From Longimicrobiales bacterium (lineage in GTDB: Bacteria; Gemmatimonadota; Gemmatimonadetes; Longimicrobiales; Gaopeijiaceae), in NCBI GenBank assembly GCA_028284495.1, contig JANQRP010000003.1, forward strand, positions 124,001 to 188,000: a stretch of DNA of 64,000 nucleotides, written 5' to 3'. This document shows positions 30,490 to 39,205 of this stretch, piece by piece. The position numbers were made by a program, and so were the translations under genes. Below the pieces are notes generated by a model. It saw only the letters and a list, made by a program, of their open reading frames with translations, ran no database searches and had not been told where the DNA came from. Numbering within the stretch: the stretch's first letter is position 1; each line of letters opens with the position of its first letter.

Positions 30490-31545
30490 ATGCGTCACGG
30501 AGTCGCAGTCGCGCTGTCGCTCGTCGCGGTCGGAACGATCGCGGCCCCGACGGCCGCGCAGGAGATGGCCGATCTCGTCGAGATCAACGAGTGGCAGGTG
30601 CCGTGGGAGAACACGCGGCCCCGGGATCCCTACCTCGCCCCGGACGGCAACGTCTGGTTCGTCGGCCAGCGCGGCGACTACGCCGGGATGCTGAACCCGG
30701 AGACGGGTGAGTTCAGGCGGATCGACATGCCGGACGGCGCCGGCCCGCACAACCTCATCGTCGACGACGAGGGGATCATCTGGTACGCCGGGAACCGCGC
30801 GGCCAACATCGGCCGCATCGACCCGGCCACCGAGGAGATCGAGCTGATTCCGATGCCGGACCCCGCGGCGCGCGATCCTCACACTCTCGAGTTCGACGGG
30901 CAGGGCGGGATCGCCTTCACGGCACAGAACGGCAACTTCGTGGGGCACATGGACCTGGCCACCCGCGAGGTTCGGCTGCTCGCGGCTCCGCAGCGGCCCG
31001 GCGGACGCGACGGCGGGATGACGGGCGTTCGGCCCTACGGCATCAAGATGGACTCGAACGGCGACGCCTGGATCGCGCTGTTCGGCAGCCACATGCTCGG
31101 CCGGCTCGACCTCGAGACGATGGAGATGGAGACGTACGAGAGCCCGCGTCCCGAGGCACGGCTTCGTCGGCTCGTCGTGGATTCGGAGGACAAGGTCTGG
31201 TACGTGGATCACTCCGGCGGGAAGCTGGGGCGCCTCGACCCGGCCACCGGTGAGTTCACCGAGTGGGACAACCCGAGCGGCGACGGGGCACGACCGTACG
31301 GCGTCGCCATCGACGCCGACGACCGCATCTGGTTCGTCGAGACGGGCGTGGAGCCCAACAAGTTCGTCGGGTTCGACGCCCGGACGGAGCGATACATCTC
31401 CTCGACCGACGTTCCGAGCGGTGGCGGCACGATCCGTCACATGTACTACGACCGTGGCAACAACGTCGTGTGGTTCGGCGCCGACACCAACACGATCGGT
31501 CGCGCCACGCTCCCGCCCCTCCGTCGGGCGGTGATGCAGCGCTGA
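30490..31545 (+). CDS. Secreted virginiamycin B lyase-like beta-propeller (streptogramin lyase family)
   Basis: Signal peptide MRHGVAVALSLVAVGTIAAPTAAQ; repeats PDGNVWFVGQRG, DEGIIWYAGNRAANIGRIDPAT, DDRIWFVETG. Confidence 0.82.
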   Translation: MRHGVAVALSLVAVGTIAAPTAAQEMADLVEINEWQVPWENTRPRDPYLAPDGNVWFVGQRGDYAGMLNPETGEFRRIDMPDGAGPHNLIVDDEGIIWYAGNRAANIGRIDPATEEIELIPMPDPAARDPHTLEFDGQGGIAFTAQNGNFVGHMDLATREVRLLAAPQRPGGRDGGMTGVRPYGIKMDSNGDAWIALFGSHMLGRLDLETMEMETYESPRPEARLRRLVVDSEDKVWYVDHSGGKLGRLDPATGEFTEWDNPSGDGARPYGVAIDADDRIWFVETGVEPNKFVGFDARTERYISSTDVPSGGGTIRHMYYDRGNNVVWFGADTNTIGRATLPPLRRAVMQR

Positions 31546-32159
31546 TGGCCGGACTCTCGGCGACCTCGGTCGCGGGGCTGCTGGGAGGGCTCGCTGTGGC
31601 GCTCGCCGCGGCGAGCCCTTCTCCGTCCGCGGGGACGGCGGCGTCCGGGACGGCCGAGATCCCGGCGGCCCATCCGGACGCGCCGCCGCCGGGACACACC
31701 GGAGGGTTCGGTGAGCCTACGTGTCACATCTGCCACGCCGAGTATCCCCTCGACACCGAGAGTATCCGGGTGGCGCTGATGGGCGTACCGGAGGTCGCGG
31801 AGCCCGGCAGCGTCCATCGAATCGCCGTTCTCGTTCGCGCCGGGGGGACGGTGGCGGCCGGGTTCCAGCTCGCCACGCGCGGTCCCGACGGGCGTCAGGC
31901 GGGCAGCCTCCGGCCCGTCGGCCGGGGCGTCGCCGTCACACCGGGCGACACGCCCGCCGGGGAGGTGCAGTTCGCCCATCAGTCGGCGGACGGCATCGGG
32001 GACGTGGAGCGGGAAGAGTCGATGTGGACCCTCGAGTGGACGGCGCCCTCGGATCCGATCGACGTTACATGGAGTGTGTCCGGGAACTCCGGAAACGGCG
32101 ACAACTCGCCGTTCGGCGACCTGGTTGGCACCGGCTCGGCCGGTACCCGGGTCCGCTGA
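31545..32159 (+). CDS. Secreted protein with CHICH (CxxCH) motif, choice-of-anchor V-like
   Basis: Start overlaps upstream stop (TGATG); signal peptide; HTGGFGEPTCHICHAEYPLDTESI...VAAGFQLATRGPDGRQAGSL. Confidence 0.65.
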   Translation: MAGLSATSVAGLLGGLAVALAAASPSPSAGTAASGTAEIPAAHPDAPPPGHTGGFGEPTCHICHAEYPLDTESIRVALMGVPEVAEPGSVHRIAVLVRAGGTVAAGFQLATRGPDGRQAGSLRPVGRGVAVTPGDTPAGEVQFAHQSADGIGDVEREESMWTLEWTAPSDPIDVTWSVSGNSGNGDNSPFGDLVGTGSAGTRVR

Positions 32160-32252
32160 GCCCGGCTGGCCACGGACGACCCCTTCGCGGTAGCTTCGGG
32201 CCATGCAGGATTCAAGGTCCTTCGGCCCCCGTCGCTCACACGCCGTCGCCGC

Positions 32253-34082
32253 ATGAGCTTCGCCTACATCGATTCGCAGGGTAAGGAAGTCCCGATTCCG
32301 GGGCCGGACGCCCTTCGCCTTCGCATCGAGCTCGGTGCGATCACCGACTCGACCCAGTTCTACGACGCAGGATCGGACCGCTGGGGCCCGGCCTCGGAGC
32401 ACGAGATCTACCGCCAGCTCAAGCGCGACATCGCGTCGTCTCAGAGCGGTGGGTTCGCCGCGCCGCCTCCGTCCATGCCGCCGCCCGACGCGCCGGCCGC
32501 GAGTGCGGGCCCGGCCTCCGGCGCCGTCGAACCGGACGAGTCCCCGGCGGAGGAGGTCGTCGAGATCTCCTCGCTCGCACCCGACGTGCATGCGTTCGAG
32601 CCGTGGGATCCGGACCCGTCCGAGGTGGCCGGCATCGAGAAGGACCTGGACGGCATCGTGGCCGGCGGTGGCGACGACGACCCGTCCCACGACGACCTGT
32701 TCTATCCCCAGGGCGCTACCGCCGACGAACTCGATGCCGGGATGGAGGGGTTCACCCTCGCGGACCTCGACGCGCCGGTGATCAGGGACGTCGGCGAGCC
32801 GGAGGCGGTGGAGGAGGAGGTCGGCGGCCGGCAGAGCCCGGAGATCGGTGACGACCCGTTTGGGGTCGACGAGGCCGGCGAGGACGACGGCAGCGGATTC
32901 GACTTCGGTGCGGGAGAACTCCAGCTGGACGAGGAAGAGGCCGAGGATGAGCCCGGCCCGGCCCCGGTCGAAGCCGGCGCCGGCGGTGTCGGCGACCCCG
33001 CTCCGTTCATGGCCGGGGTCCCTGCCGGCGGGCCTCCCGAAGCCTTCGAGGACGACGACACACCGGATTTCGGCATGGCGTTCGAGGGCGGTGCCCCGGA
33101 CGACGACTTCGGGGACGACCTGAATCTCGGCGTCGAGGGTGGCGGCGACGTGCCGGGCACGGAGTCGTCGCCCGTGGGCGTCGCGGGGATGAGCCCGGCT
33201 GCAGGGGAGGGGCCGGGTGGCTCGGAGGGGAGCGACGGGGCCCAGCGCTCCGACGATCCGTATGCGCGGACGGTCCGTGAACGTCGAGGTCCCCGCTCCG
33301 CTCCGCCCGCCCGCCGAGGCGGTGGGGGTGGAGCCGGCCGGCTGGTCGCGGCACTGTTCGTGATCGTCGTCGTGGCCGGCGGAGCATGGTTCATCACACG
33401 TGGCGGAGACGAGGGGACGGCGACCGCGCAGCCCGTGGTGACCCTTCCGGAGATCCCCGCCGAGCTCGAGCCGCGACTCGCCGAGGTCGCGCGGATCGCA
33501 TCCGGCCTGATGATGGCCGAGTTCGACTCCCTCCCGCAGCGGACCGCGCTCGCCCCCGAACCGACCGAGCGGTGGCTCTCCGGTGCGTACCTCGCCGGCG
33601 CGAGCGGCTATCCGGCCGTCGAGGAGTACTGGGAGGGCGTGGGCGCGCTCCTCGACCGAATGATCGCGTCCGAGGACGAGGTGTGGGCGTCCGCGCTGGA
33701 AGCCGCGCTCGACTCCGCGTCGGTCGCTCAGAGCGCCGAGCAGCCGTTGCGAGACAGGGCGCTCGCAGGCTGGGCTGCCGCCGCCCCGGATCGGGCCGCG
33801 GTCCACGCCGAACTGCGCGGCATCGTCGAGGCGTCGCTCGAACTGCACGCCTTCCTGCTCCGCAACGAAGCCGCCATCACCTTCGCGCCGGGCACGGGCG
33901 GCGCAGCGGGCGATCCGTTCCTGGAGGCCGTTCCCGACACTCCGGAGCTTCGAGACACGATGTGGGACCTCGTGGGCGACATCACCGTGGCGCTCGACGC
34001 GCTCGGATACCTTCAGCAGGTCGAGACGGAGTCGCTGATGGACCGCGTTCAGGAGAAGCTGGTCGCGAACGGGTTCCGGTGA
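32253..34082 (+). CDS. GYF-like domain / long acidic linker / TM / extracytoplasmic-domain protein (paralog 2)
   Basis: MSFAYIDSQGKEVPIPGPDALRLRIELGAITDSTQFYDAGSDRWGPASEHEIYRQL; D/E/G-rich linker; TM LVAALFVIVVVAGGAWFI; C-terminal WLSGAYLAGASGYPAVEEYW domain. Confidence 0.7.
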   Translation: MSFAYIDSQGKEVPIPGPDALRLRIELGAITDSTQFYDAGSDRWGPASEHEIYRQLKRDIASSQSGGFAAPPPSMPPPDAPAASAGPASGAVEPDESPAEEVVEISSLAPDVHAFEPWDPDPSEVAGIEKDLDGIVAGGGDDDPSHDDLFYPQGATADELDAGMEGFTLADLDAPVIRDVGEPEAVEEEVGGRQSPEIGDDPFGVDEAGEDDGSGFDFGAGELQLDEEEAEDEPGPAPVEAGAGGVGDPAPFMAGVPAGGPPEAFEDDDTPDFGMAFEGGAPDDDFGDDLNLGVEGGGDVPGTESSPVGVAGMSPAAGEGPGGSEGSDGAQRSDDPYARTVRERRGPRSAPPARRGGGGGAGRLVAALFVIVVVAGGAWFITRGGDEGTATAQPVVTLPEIPAELEPRLAEVARIASGLMMAEFDSLPQRTALAPEPTERWLSGAYLAGASGYPAVEEYWEGVGALLDRMIASEDEVWASALEAALDSASVAQSAEQPLRDRALAGWAAAAPDRAAVHAELRGIVEASLELHAFLLRNEAAITFAPGTGGAAGDPFLEAVPDTPELRDTMWDLVGDITVALDALGYLQQVETESLMDRVQEKLVANGFR

Positions 34083-35296
34083 GGTCGTCGCGCCCTCTTC
34101 GCCTCGCCGTGACGACCGGAGTGGCGTGCGTGGCTGCTTCGTTCGCCGGCTGTGGTACGCCGACCGCCGAGCCGGTCTTCTCGGTGGTGCCCCAGCTCCC
34201 TGGCATCCCGGAGGTCCGGCCGCTCCCCCCGCGCGACCCCCCACCCCCGATTCGGGACACGCTGGTGCTCCGTATCGCGCCCGGCTCGACCGTGCCGGAC
34301 GAGTTCGACGTGGTGAACAGTCCGGGAGCCGTTCGCGACGAGGACGACCAGCGACCGAGCGTCGTCGTGTTCGGTGGAGCGAGTCTTCCGACAGACGCCA
34401 GGTCCGCGCTCGAGTCCGCGCTTCTGCGGCGGGGCTTCGCGGTGCTCGATCGCTCGGCGGTCGAGGGACGCCTCGTCGAGATCCGCGACTCGGCCGGAGC
34501 GGTCCCGCCACCCCCGGGTCGAATGCCCGACATGTCCCGCGTGCTCGCGGCGGCCCGGTCAGTGCCGGTTCCGGCCGACTACCTGTTCCAGATCGAGCGG
34601 TTCTCCGTCGCCCCGTCGGACGATCGTTCGGTGCGGATCGGCAACCGCCAGGAGACGCGGGCGCATGTGGAGGCGAACCCGGGCCTCTCCGTCGGGAGCG
34701 GAGCGGGACAGATGCCGTCGGAGGTGTCGGCGCGCTGGCACGGAGCCGAGCTGTCGGCCCGGCTGCTGGACGTCGGCACGGGCAGCATCGTGTGGCTCGG
34801 GTCGCACGATCTGGAGTCGCCGGACGCGGAGCCCGACGGGCTCACGATCCGGATCGCGACCGAGCGCCAGGTGGCGAACGTGGAGCGCATCAACGCCGCT
34901 CTCGCGGCATGGAACGACAGCGCGACGGCGCTGGCGACGACGGCCACCGCGGTGCGGGCGGAGCTCCGCGACGTCTATGCGGAGGGGTCGACGAGCCGCG
35001 AGTTCGAGTCGGACGAAGCGGCGCTCGCCTGGCAGATCGACCTCCTGGACGAGGCCAACGAACTGGAGCGCCGGTACCGGGACGCCGTCGGGGCCCTCTC
35101 GGATCTCACGGCCGCGCCGCCGCCGGAGTACAGCGAGCCGTGGAGCTTCATCTACCTCGTGGGTGATCCCACGATCGATCCGGACCTCGCGCCCGGCGGC
35201 GTGGGCGCGCCGGTGAGCCGCCTGGTCGAGGCCCATCTGGAGCGGCTCGTGCGTGCGCTGGCGACGGCGCTCGTGAACACCATCGTGATCGACTGA
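34079..35296 (+). CDS. Putative lipoprotein of unknown function
   Basis: GTG start in GTGA overlap with upstream gene; lipobox-like SFAGCGT; SVVVFGGASLPTDARSALESALLRRGFAVLDRSAVEGRL. Confidence 0.7.
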   Translation: MRSSRPLRLAVTTGVACVAASFAGCGTPTAEPVFSVVPQLPGIPEVRPLPPRDPPPPIRDTLVLRIAPGSTVPDEFDVVNSPGAVRDEDDQRPSVVVFGGASLPTDARSALESALLRRGFAVLDRSAVEGRLVEIRDSAGAVPPPPGRMPDMSRVLAAARSVPVPADYLFQIERFSVAPSDDRSVRIGNRQETRAHVEANPGLSVGSGAGQMPSEVSARWHGAELSARLLDVGTGSIVWLGSHDLESPDAEPDGLTIRIATERQVANVERINAALAAWNDSATALATTATAVRAELRDVYAEGSTSREFESDEAALAWQIDLLDEANELERRYRDAVGALSDLTAAPPPEYSEPWSFIYLVGDPTIDPDLAPGGVGAPVSRLVEAHLERLVRALATALVNTIVID

Positions 35297-35356
35297 CGGC
35301 AACCCGCGCAGCCGCGATCGACGGGCGCCGGCAGCGTCCGTCCCTCATCCCCGTGG

Positions 35357-35956
35357 TCAGGCCTCGAAGTACGGGTTCTCGCCGGACGCGTGGTCGGTGA
35401 TGTCGTGTACCGCCGTGATCTCCGGGACCGCCTGGCGGAGCATCCGCTCGACGCCCTGCCGGAGCGTCATCCGCGACATGGCGCATCCCTGGCAGCCGCC
35501 GCTCATCTCCAGGTAGATCTCGGTCTCCTGCACGTCGTACAGGTCGATGGCGCCCCCGTGGGACGCGATGGCGGGGTTCACCTGCGCGTCCAGCACTTCC
35601 TGGACGCGCTCCGCGATCGGGCCGGTCGGAACCGGTCGCTCGCCGGTGCCGCCGGACGCCGCGCCCGCGCGTGCCGCCGGGCGGACCTCGAAGCCACTCT
35701 CGTTGACCCGCTCGACGAAGTCGACGGTCGCTCCCTCCAGCGCTTCCACGGACGTCTCCGGGACGAGCACCGCGAGCCCCTCGACCTCGATCTCGCGATC
35801 CGAGCCGACGCGCTCGTCGGGCCCGACGAGGGTGAGCTCGAACGTCGGCGCGACCGGCGATCCGTGGTGAGCGATGCGGAGGTGCGCGAGTTCGCCGCCG
35901 CTCTGATCGATGAAGGAGCGCACCATGTCGCGCGCGCGTTCGGTGAAGGTCAGCAT
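35357..35956 (-). CDS. nfuA: NfuA/NifU-family Fe-S biogenesis protein
   Basis: HesB-like N-domain plus NifU C-domain: VQEVLDAQVNPAIASHGGAIDLYDVQETEIYLEMSGGCQGCAMSRMTLRQGVERML. Confidence 0.92.
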   Translation of the reverse strand: MLTFTERARDMVRSFIDQSGGELAHLRIAHHGSPVAPTFELTLVGPDERVGSDREIEVEGLAVLVPETSVEALEGATVDFVERVNESGFEVRPAARAGAASGGTGERPVPTGPIAERVQEVLDAQVNPAIASHGGAIDLYDVQETEIYLEMSGGCQGCAMSRMTLRQGVERMLRQAVPEITAVHDITDHASGENPYFEA

Positions 35957-36004
35957 GGGACCGTCGGCTGGGGGCACCGGAGAACGAATCGTACTTCGTC
36001 TAGA

Positions 36005-36021
36005 ATGATACCGAGTATCAT
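36005..36021. promoter_or_regulatory. 17-bp palindrome in nfuA-glyS divergent region
   Basis: ATGATAC-CGA-GTATCAT, AT-rich in a high-GC background, 48 bp upstream of nfuA start. Confidence 0.45.
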
Positions 36022-36063
36022 CACGAGGTTCCACCGGCCCGCCGCCGCGACCGCTCGCCGCCG

Positions 36064-36092
36064 TTGAGGCCGCGAGGATCGGCCGGTAGGTT
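36064..36092 (+). promoter_or_regulatory. Candidate promoter for glycyl-tRNA synthetase
   Basis: TTGAGG - 17 bp - TAGGTT, 55 bp before ATG 36148. Confidence 0.35.
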
Positions 36093-36147
36093 CCGGGACG
36101 CCCCGGCCCCGGGGATTCCCTGCATCACCCCACATCGGACGTACCCG

Positions 36148-37461
36148 ATGGCATCCGACCTGATGGACAAGCTCGTGTCGCTGTGCAAGCGACGCGGATA
36201 CATCTTCCAGTCCTCCGAGATCTATGGAGGCACGGGTTCGGTGTGGGACTACGGCCCGCTCGGTGTGGAGCTCAAGCGGAACCTCAAGGACGCCTGGTGG
36301 CGCCGCATGGTCCGGATGCGGGACGATGTCGAGGGGCTCGACGCGGCCATTCTGATGCACCCGAGGACCTGGGAGGCGTCGGGCCACGTGGACGGGTTCA
36401 CCGATCCGCTCGTGGACTGCTTCGAATGTGGACGCCGGTTCCGCGCCGACCTGCCCGAGATCCTGACGGGCCAGTGCCCGGTGTGCGGCGCCAGGGATTC
36501 CTTCAGCGAGGCGCGTCAGTTCAACCTCATGTTCAAGACGTTCATGGGGCCGGTCGAGGAGGACGCCAACGTCGTCTACCTCCGGCCGGAGACGGCGCAG
36601 GGCATCTTCGTGAACTTCCAGAACGTGGTGACCGCGGCCCGCCAGCGCGTCCCGTTCGGCATCGCGCAGATCGGGAAGGCGTTCCGGAACGAGATCACGC
36701 CCGGAAACTTCATCTTCCGCACGCGGGAGTTCGAGCAGGCGGAGATGCAGTTTTTCGTGAGGCCCGGCGACGACGACGAGTGGTTCGAGCACTGGAAGGC
36801 GGAGCGGATGGACTTCCACCGCTCGCTGGGGCTCGACGCGTCGAAGCTCCGCTTCCACCCGCACGGCGAGGACGAACTGGCGCACTACGCCAAGAGCGCC
36901 TTCGACATCGAGTACGAGTTCCCCTTCGGCTGGAAGGAGTTCGAGGGGATCCACAACCGGACCGACTTCGACCTGAGCCGGCACGAGGAGTATTCCGGGA
37001 AGCGGATGGAGTACATCGACCCGACGACGAACGATCGATACATCCCGTACGTGATCGAAACGTCCATGGGCGTCGACCGGACGCTGCTCGTCGTGCTCGC
37101 GGACGCGTATCGCGAGGAGCAGGTCGAGGGAGAGGAGCGGGTCGTTCTCGGGATCTCGCCGAAGCTGGCGCCCGTGAAGGCTGCCGTCTTCCCGCTGGTG
37201 AAGAAGGACGGGATGCCCGAGATCGCGGAGAGACTGAACGCCGCCCTCAGGGATGCGGCGATCCCGTCGTTCCTCGACGCGGCGGGTTCGATCGGGCGCA
37301 GGTACCGACGCCAGGACGAGGCCGGCACGCCGTTCTGCATCACCGTCGACGGACAGACCACCGAGGACGACACGGTCACCATTCGCGACCGCGACACCCT
37401 GGAGCAGGTCCGGGTGTCTGCGGACTCCCTCGTGGGCTGGATCCGGGACCGTGTGGCCTGA
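36148..37461 (+). CDS. glyS: Glycyl-tRNA synthetase (single-chain type)
   Basis: MASDLMDKLVSLCKRRGYIFQSSEIYGGTGSVWDYGPLGVELKRNLKDAWW, LRPETAQGIFVNFQNV, FRNEITPGNFIFRTREFEQAEMQFF. Confidence 0.97.
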   Translation: MASDLMDKLVSLCKRRGYIFQSSEIYGGTGSVWDYGPLGVELKRNLKDAWWRRMVRMRDDVEGLDAAILMHPRTWEASGHVDGFTDPLVDCFECGRRFRADLPEILTGQCPVCGARDSFSEARQFNLMFKTFMGPVEEDANVVYLRPETAQGIFVNFQNVVTAARQRVPFGIAQIGKAFRNEITPGNFIFRTREFEQAEMQFFVRPGDDDEWFEHWKAERMDFHRSLGLDASKLRFHPHGEDELAHYAKSAFDIEYEFPFGWKEFEGIHNRTDFDLSRHEEYSGKRMEYIDPTTNDRYIPYVIETSMGVDRTLLVVLADAYREEQVEGEERVVLGISPKLAPVKAAVFPLVKKDGMPEIAERLNAALRDAAIPSFLDAAGSIGRRYRRQDEAGTPFCITVDGQTTEDDTVTIRDRDTLEQVRVSADSLVGWIRDRVA

Positions 37462-37462
37462 C

Positions 37463-38263
37463 GTGGCGCCGGCGCGACCCGTCGCCATCGTTCTGCTGGC
37501 CCTCGCGGCCACCGTCGTGCCCACGTCGGGCGCCCCCGCCGCCCTCGCGGTCGCACAGGGGGCGGAGGCCGGCCCGACGTGGGAGCTCGCCGGAGAGGTC
37601 GGGGCGTCCCTCTTCTACGGCAGCTCGGAACAGTACTCCTTCACCGCCCGTACCGAGGCCGCCTACGAGCGCGGCGGCTTCGAATTCGAGAGCCGCGCCG
37701 GGTTCGACTACGGCGAGGCGTCCGAGGAGGGTCGCGATCGGTTCGTGTCGGCCCGCGCCTGGAACGCCGGAGTGAATATCGACTACGACCGTGGTCCCTG
37801 GGCACCCTTCGTCGAGGTCGGGGCGCGGGGCAGCCTGCAGCGTCGCCTCGATCACCGCACGAGCCTCGGCGCCGGCACCCGGTATCGTCTGGTCCGGACC
37901 GACGACGCACAGGTGGACGTGAGCCTGTCGCTGGCGGCCGAGTTCACCGACCCGCGCGTCGAGCCGGGCGAGCCGGACGAGCTCGAGACCAAGGGCCGAT
38001 GGTCGGGTCTTTTCCGCGCGGAGCGTACCTTCGGCGAGGACCGGATGACCCTCGGGGTCTCCTCGGAGTATGAACCCGCGCTCGGAGACGTGGGGCGCGA
38101 CTACGTGGTCGACACGGAGGCGCGTCTCTCATACGCGCTGACCCGCACCGTCGACGTCGAGCTGGTCTTCGAGAACACGTACGACGCGCAGGCCGACGAC
38201 CGGGGGGCGACCTCGAACAGCGACGGCCGGTTCTTCTTCATGATCGGGGCCTCGGTCGGCTGA
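37463..38263 (+). CDS. DUF481-like outer-membrane beta-barrel protein (copy 1)
   Basis: Signal-like N-terminus, alternating beta-strand pattern, ends RFFFMIGASVG; GTG start (37451 or 37463). Confidence 0.65.
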   Translation: MAPARPVAIVLLALAATVVPTSGAPAALAVAQGAEAGPTWELAGEVGASLFYGSSEQYSFTARTEAAYERGGFEFESRAGFDYGEASEEGRDRFVSARAWNAGVNIDYDRGPWAPFVEVGARGSLQRRLDHRTSLGAGTRYRLVRTDDAQVDVSLSLAAEFTDPRVEPGEPDELETKGRWSGLFRAERTFGEDRMTLGVSSEYEPALGDVGRDYVVDTEARLSYALTRTVDVELVFENTYDAQADDRGATSNSDGRFFFMIGASVG

Positions 38264-38313
38264 CCCGCGGGAGCGGGCTTCCACGGTCGATCCCACCATC
38301 CCATGAGCATTGC

Positions 38314-39108
38314 ATGACGCATCACCTTCGGGGCCGGTTCGGCCGGTATTCGTACCTGACCGTGCTCGTCGGTGCCGCGCTCGCGGCGTCTCCCCTCGCG
38401 GCGCAGGACGACGAGCGCGCCTGGAGTCTGAAGACCGAGGCGGGCGCTTCGGTGTTCTTCGGCGCGTCGAGCCAGTCCGCCGTGCTCTTCCGCAGCGACT
38501 ACGCCTACGGGGCGGGCGCGTGGGAGACCTCCTTCAAGGCGGGCTTCGACTACGGAGAGACCGAGGACGGATCCGGGACGACCTTCGTCGCCTCCCGAAG
38601 CTGGACCACCGAGGCCGAGGTGGACTATCAGGCGGGCCGCTGGCAGCCCTTCGTCTTCGTGAACGCGGACGGCAGCCTGCAGCGCGCCATCGACCTCCGG
38701 ATCTCGAGCGGTGTCGGCGTGGGCTACGACCTCGTCGAGGAGAGCCAGACCGCGTCGCTGGACGCGTCGGTCGCGGCCCTCGTCGAGCGGACCGATCCCC
38801 GGGTCGAGCCCGGCGAGCCCGACGAGGTGAATACGCTCGGCCGCTGGTCGGCACGCCTGCGGGGGATGAAGAAGCTGGCCGAGGAGCGAATCGAACTCGG
38901 CTTCGAGAGCTTCTTCAAGCCGTCGTTCGAGGCGTTCTCCGACGACTACCTCTTCACCTTCGAAGGCAAGGCGGCGTTCCAGCTCACCGAGGACGTGTCG
39001 CTGGGCGTGTCGTTCATCGACGTGTACGATTCGCTCGCGGAGTCCCGCGGCGCGCGATCCAACAACGACGGTCGGATCTTCTTCTCGATCATCACCACGA
39101 TCGACTGA
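38314..39108 (+). CDS. DUF481-like outer-membrane beta-barrel protein (copy 2)
   Basis: MTHHLRGRFGRYSYLTVLVGAALAASPLAAQ; shares TDPRVEPGEPDE and GRWS motifs with the upstream gene; ends RIFFSIITTID. Confidence 0.7.
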   Translation: MTHHLRGRFGRYSYLTVLVGAALAASPLAAQDDERAWSLKTEAGASVFFGASSQSAVLFRSDYAYGAGAWETSFKAGFDYGETEDGSGTTFVASRSWTTEAEVDYQAGRWQPFVFVNADGSLQRAIDLRISSGVGVGYDLVEESQTASLDASVAALVERTDPRVEPGEPDEVNTLGRWSARLRGMKKLAEERIELGFESFFKPSFEAFSDDYLFTFEGKAAFQLTEDVSLGVSFIDVYDSLAESRGARSNNDGRIFFSIITTID

Positions 39109-39116
39109 CGGGCGGG

Positions 39117-39146
39117 TTGGTGCCTGGCGGACGGTCTTCCTAGGTT
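39117..39146 (+). promoter_or_regulatory. Candidate promoter for NSS transporter
   Basis: TTGGTG - 18 bp - TAGGTT, 60 bp before the GTG at 39206. Confidence 0.3.
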
Positions 39147-39205
39147 GACCGTCGCCACGGGCAGCCGCCCACGAAACGATCCCGCGAGAAAGCGAGCCGC
39201 GTCCA

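Noticed and set aside
31446-34511. 1021-aa minus ORF
   Set aside because: Antisense to several well-supported plus genes; repetitive R/G/V-rich translation.
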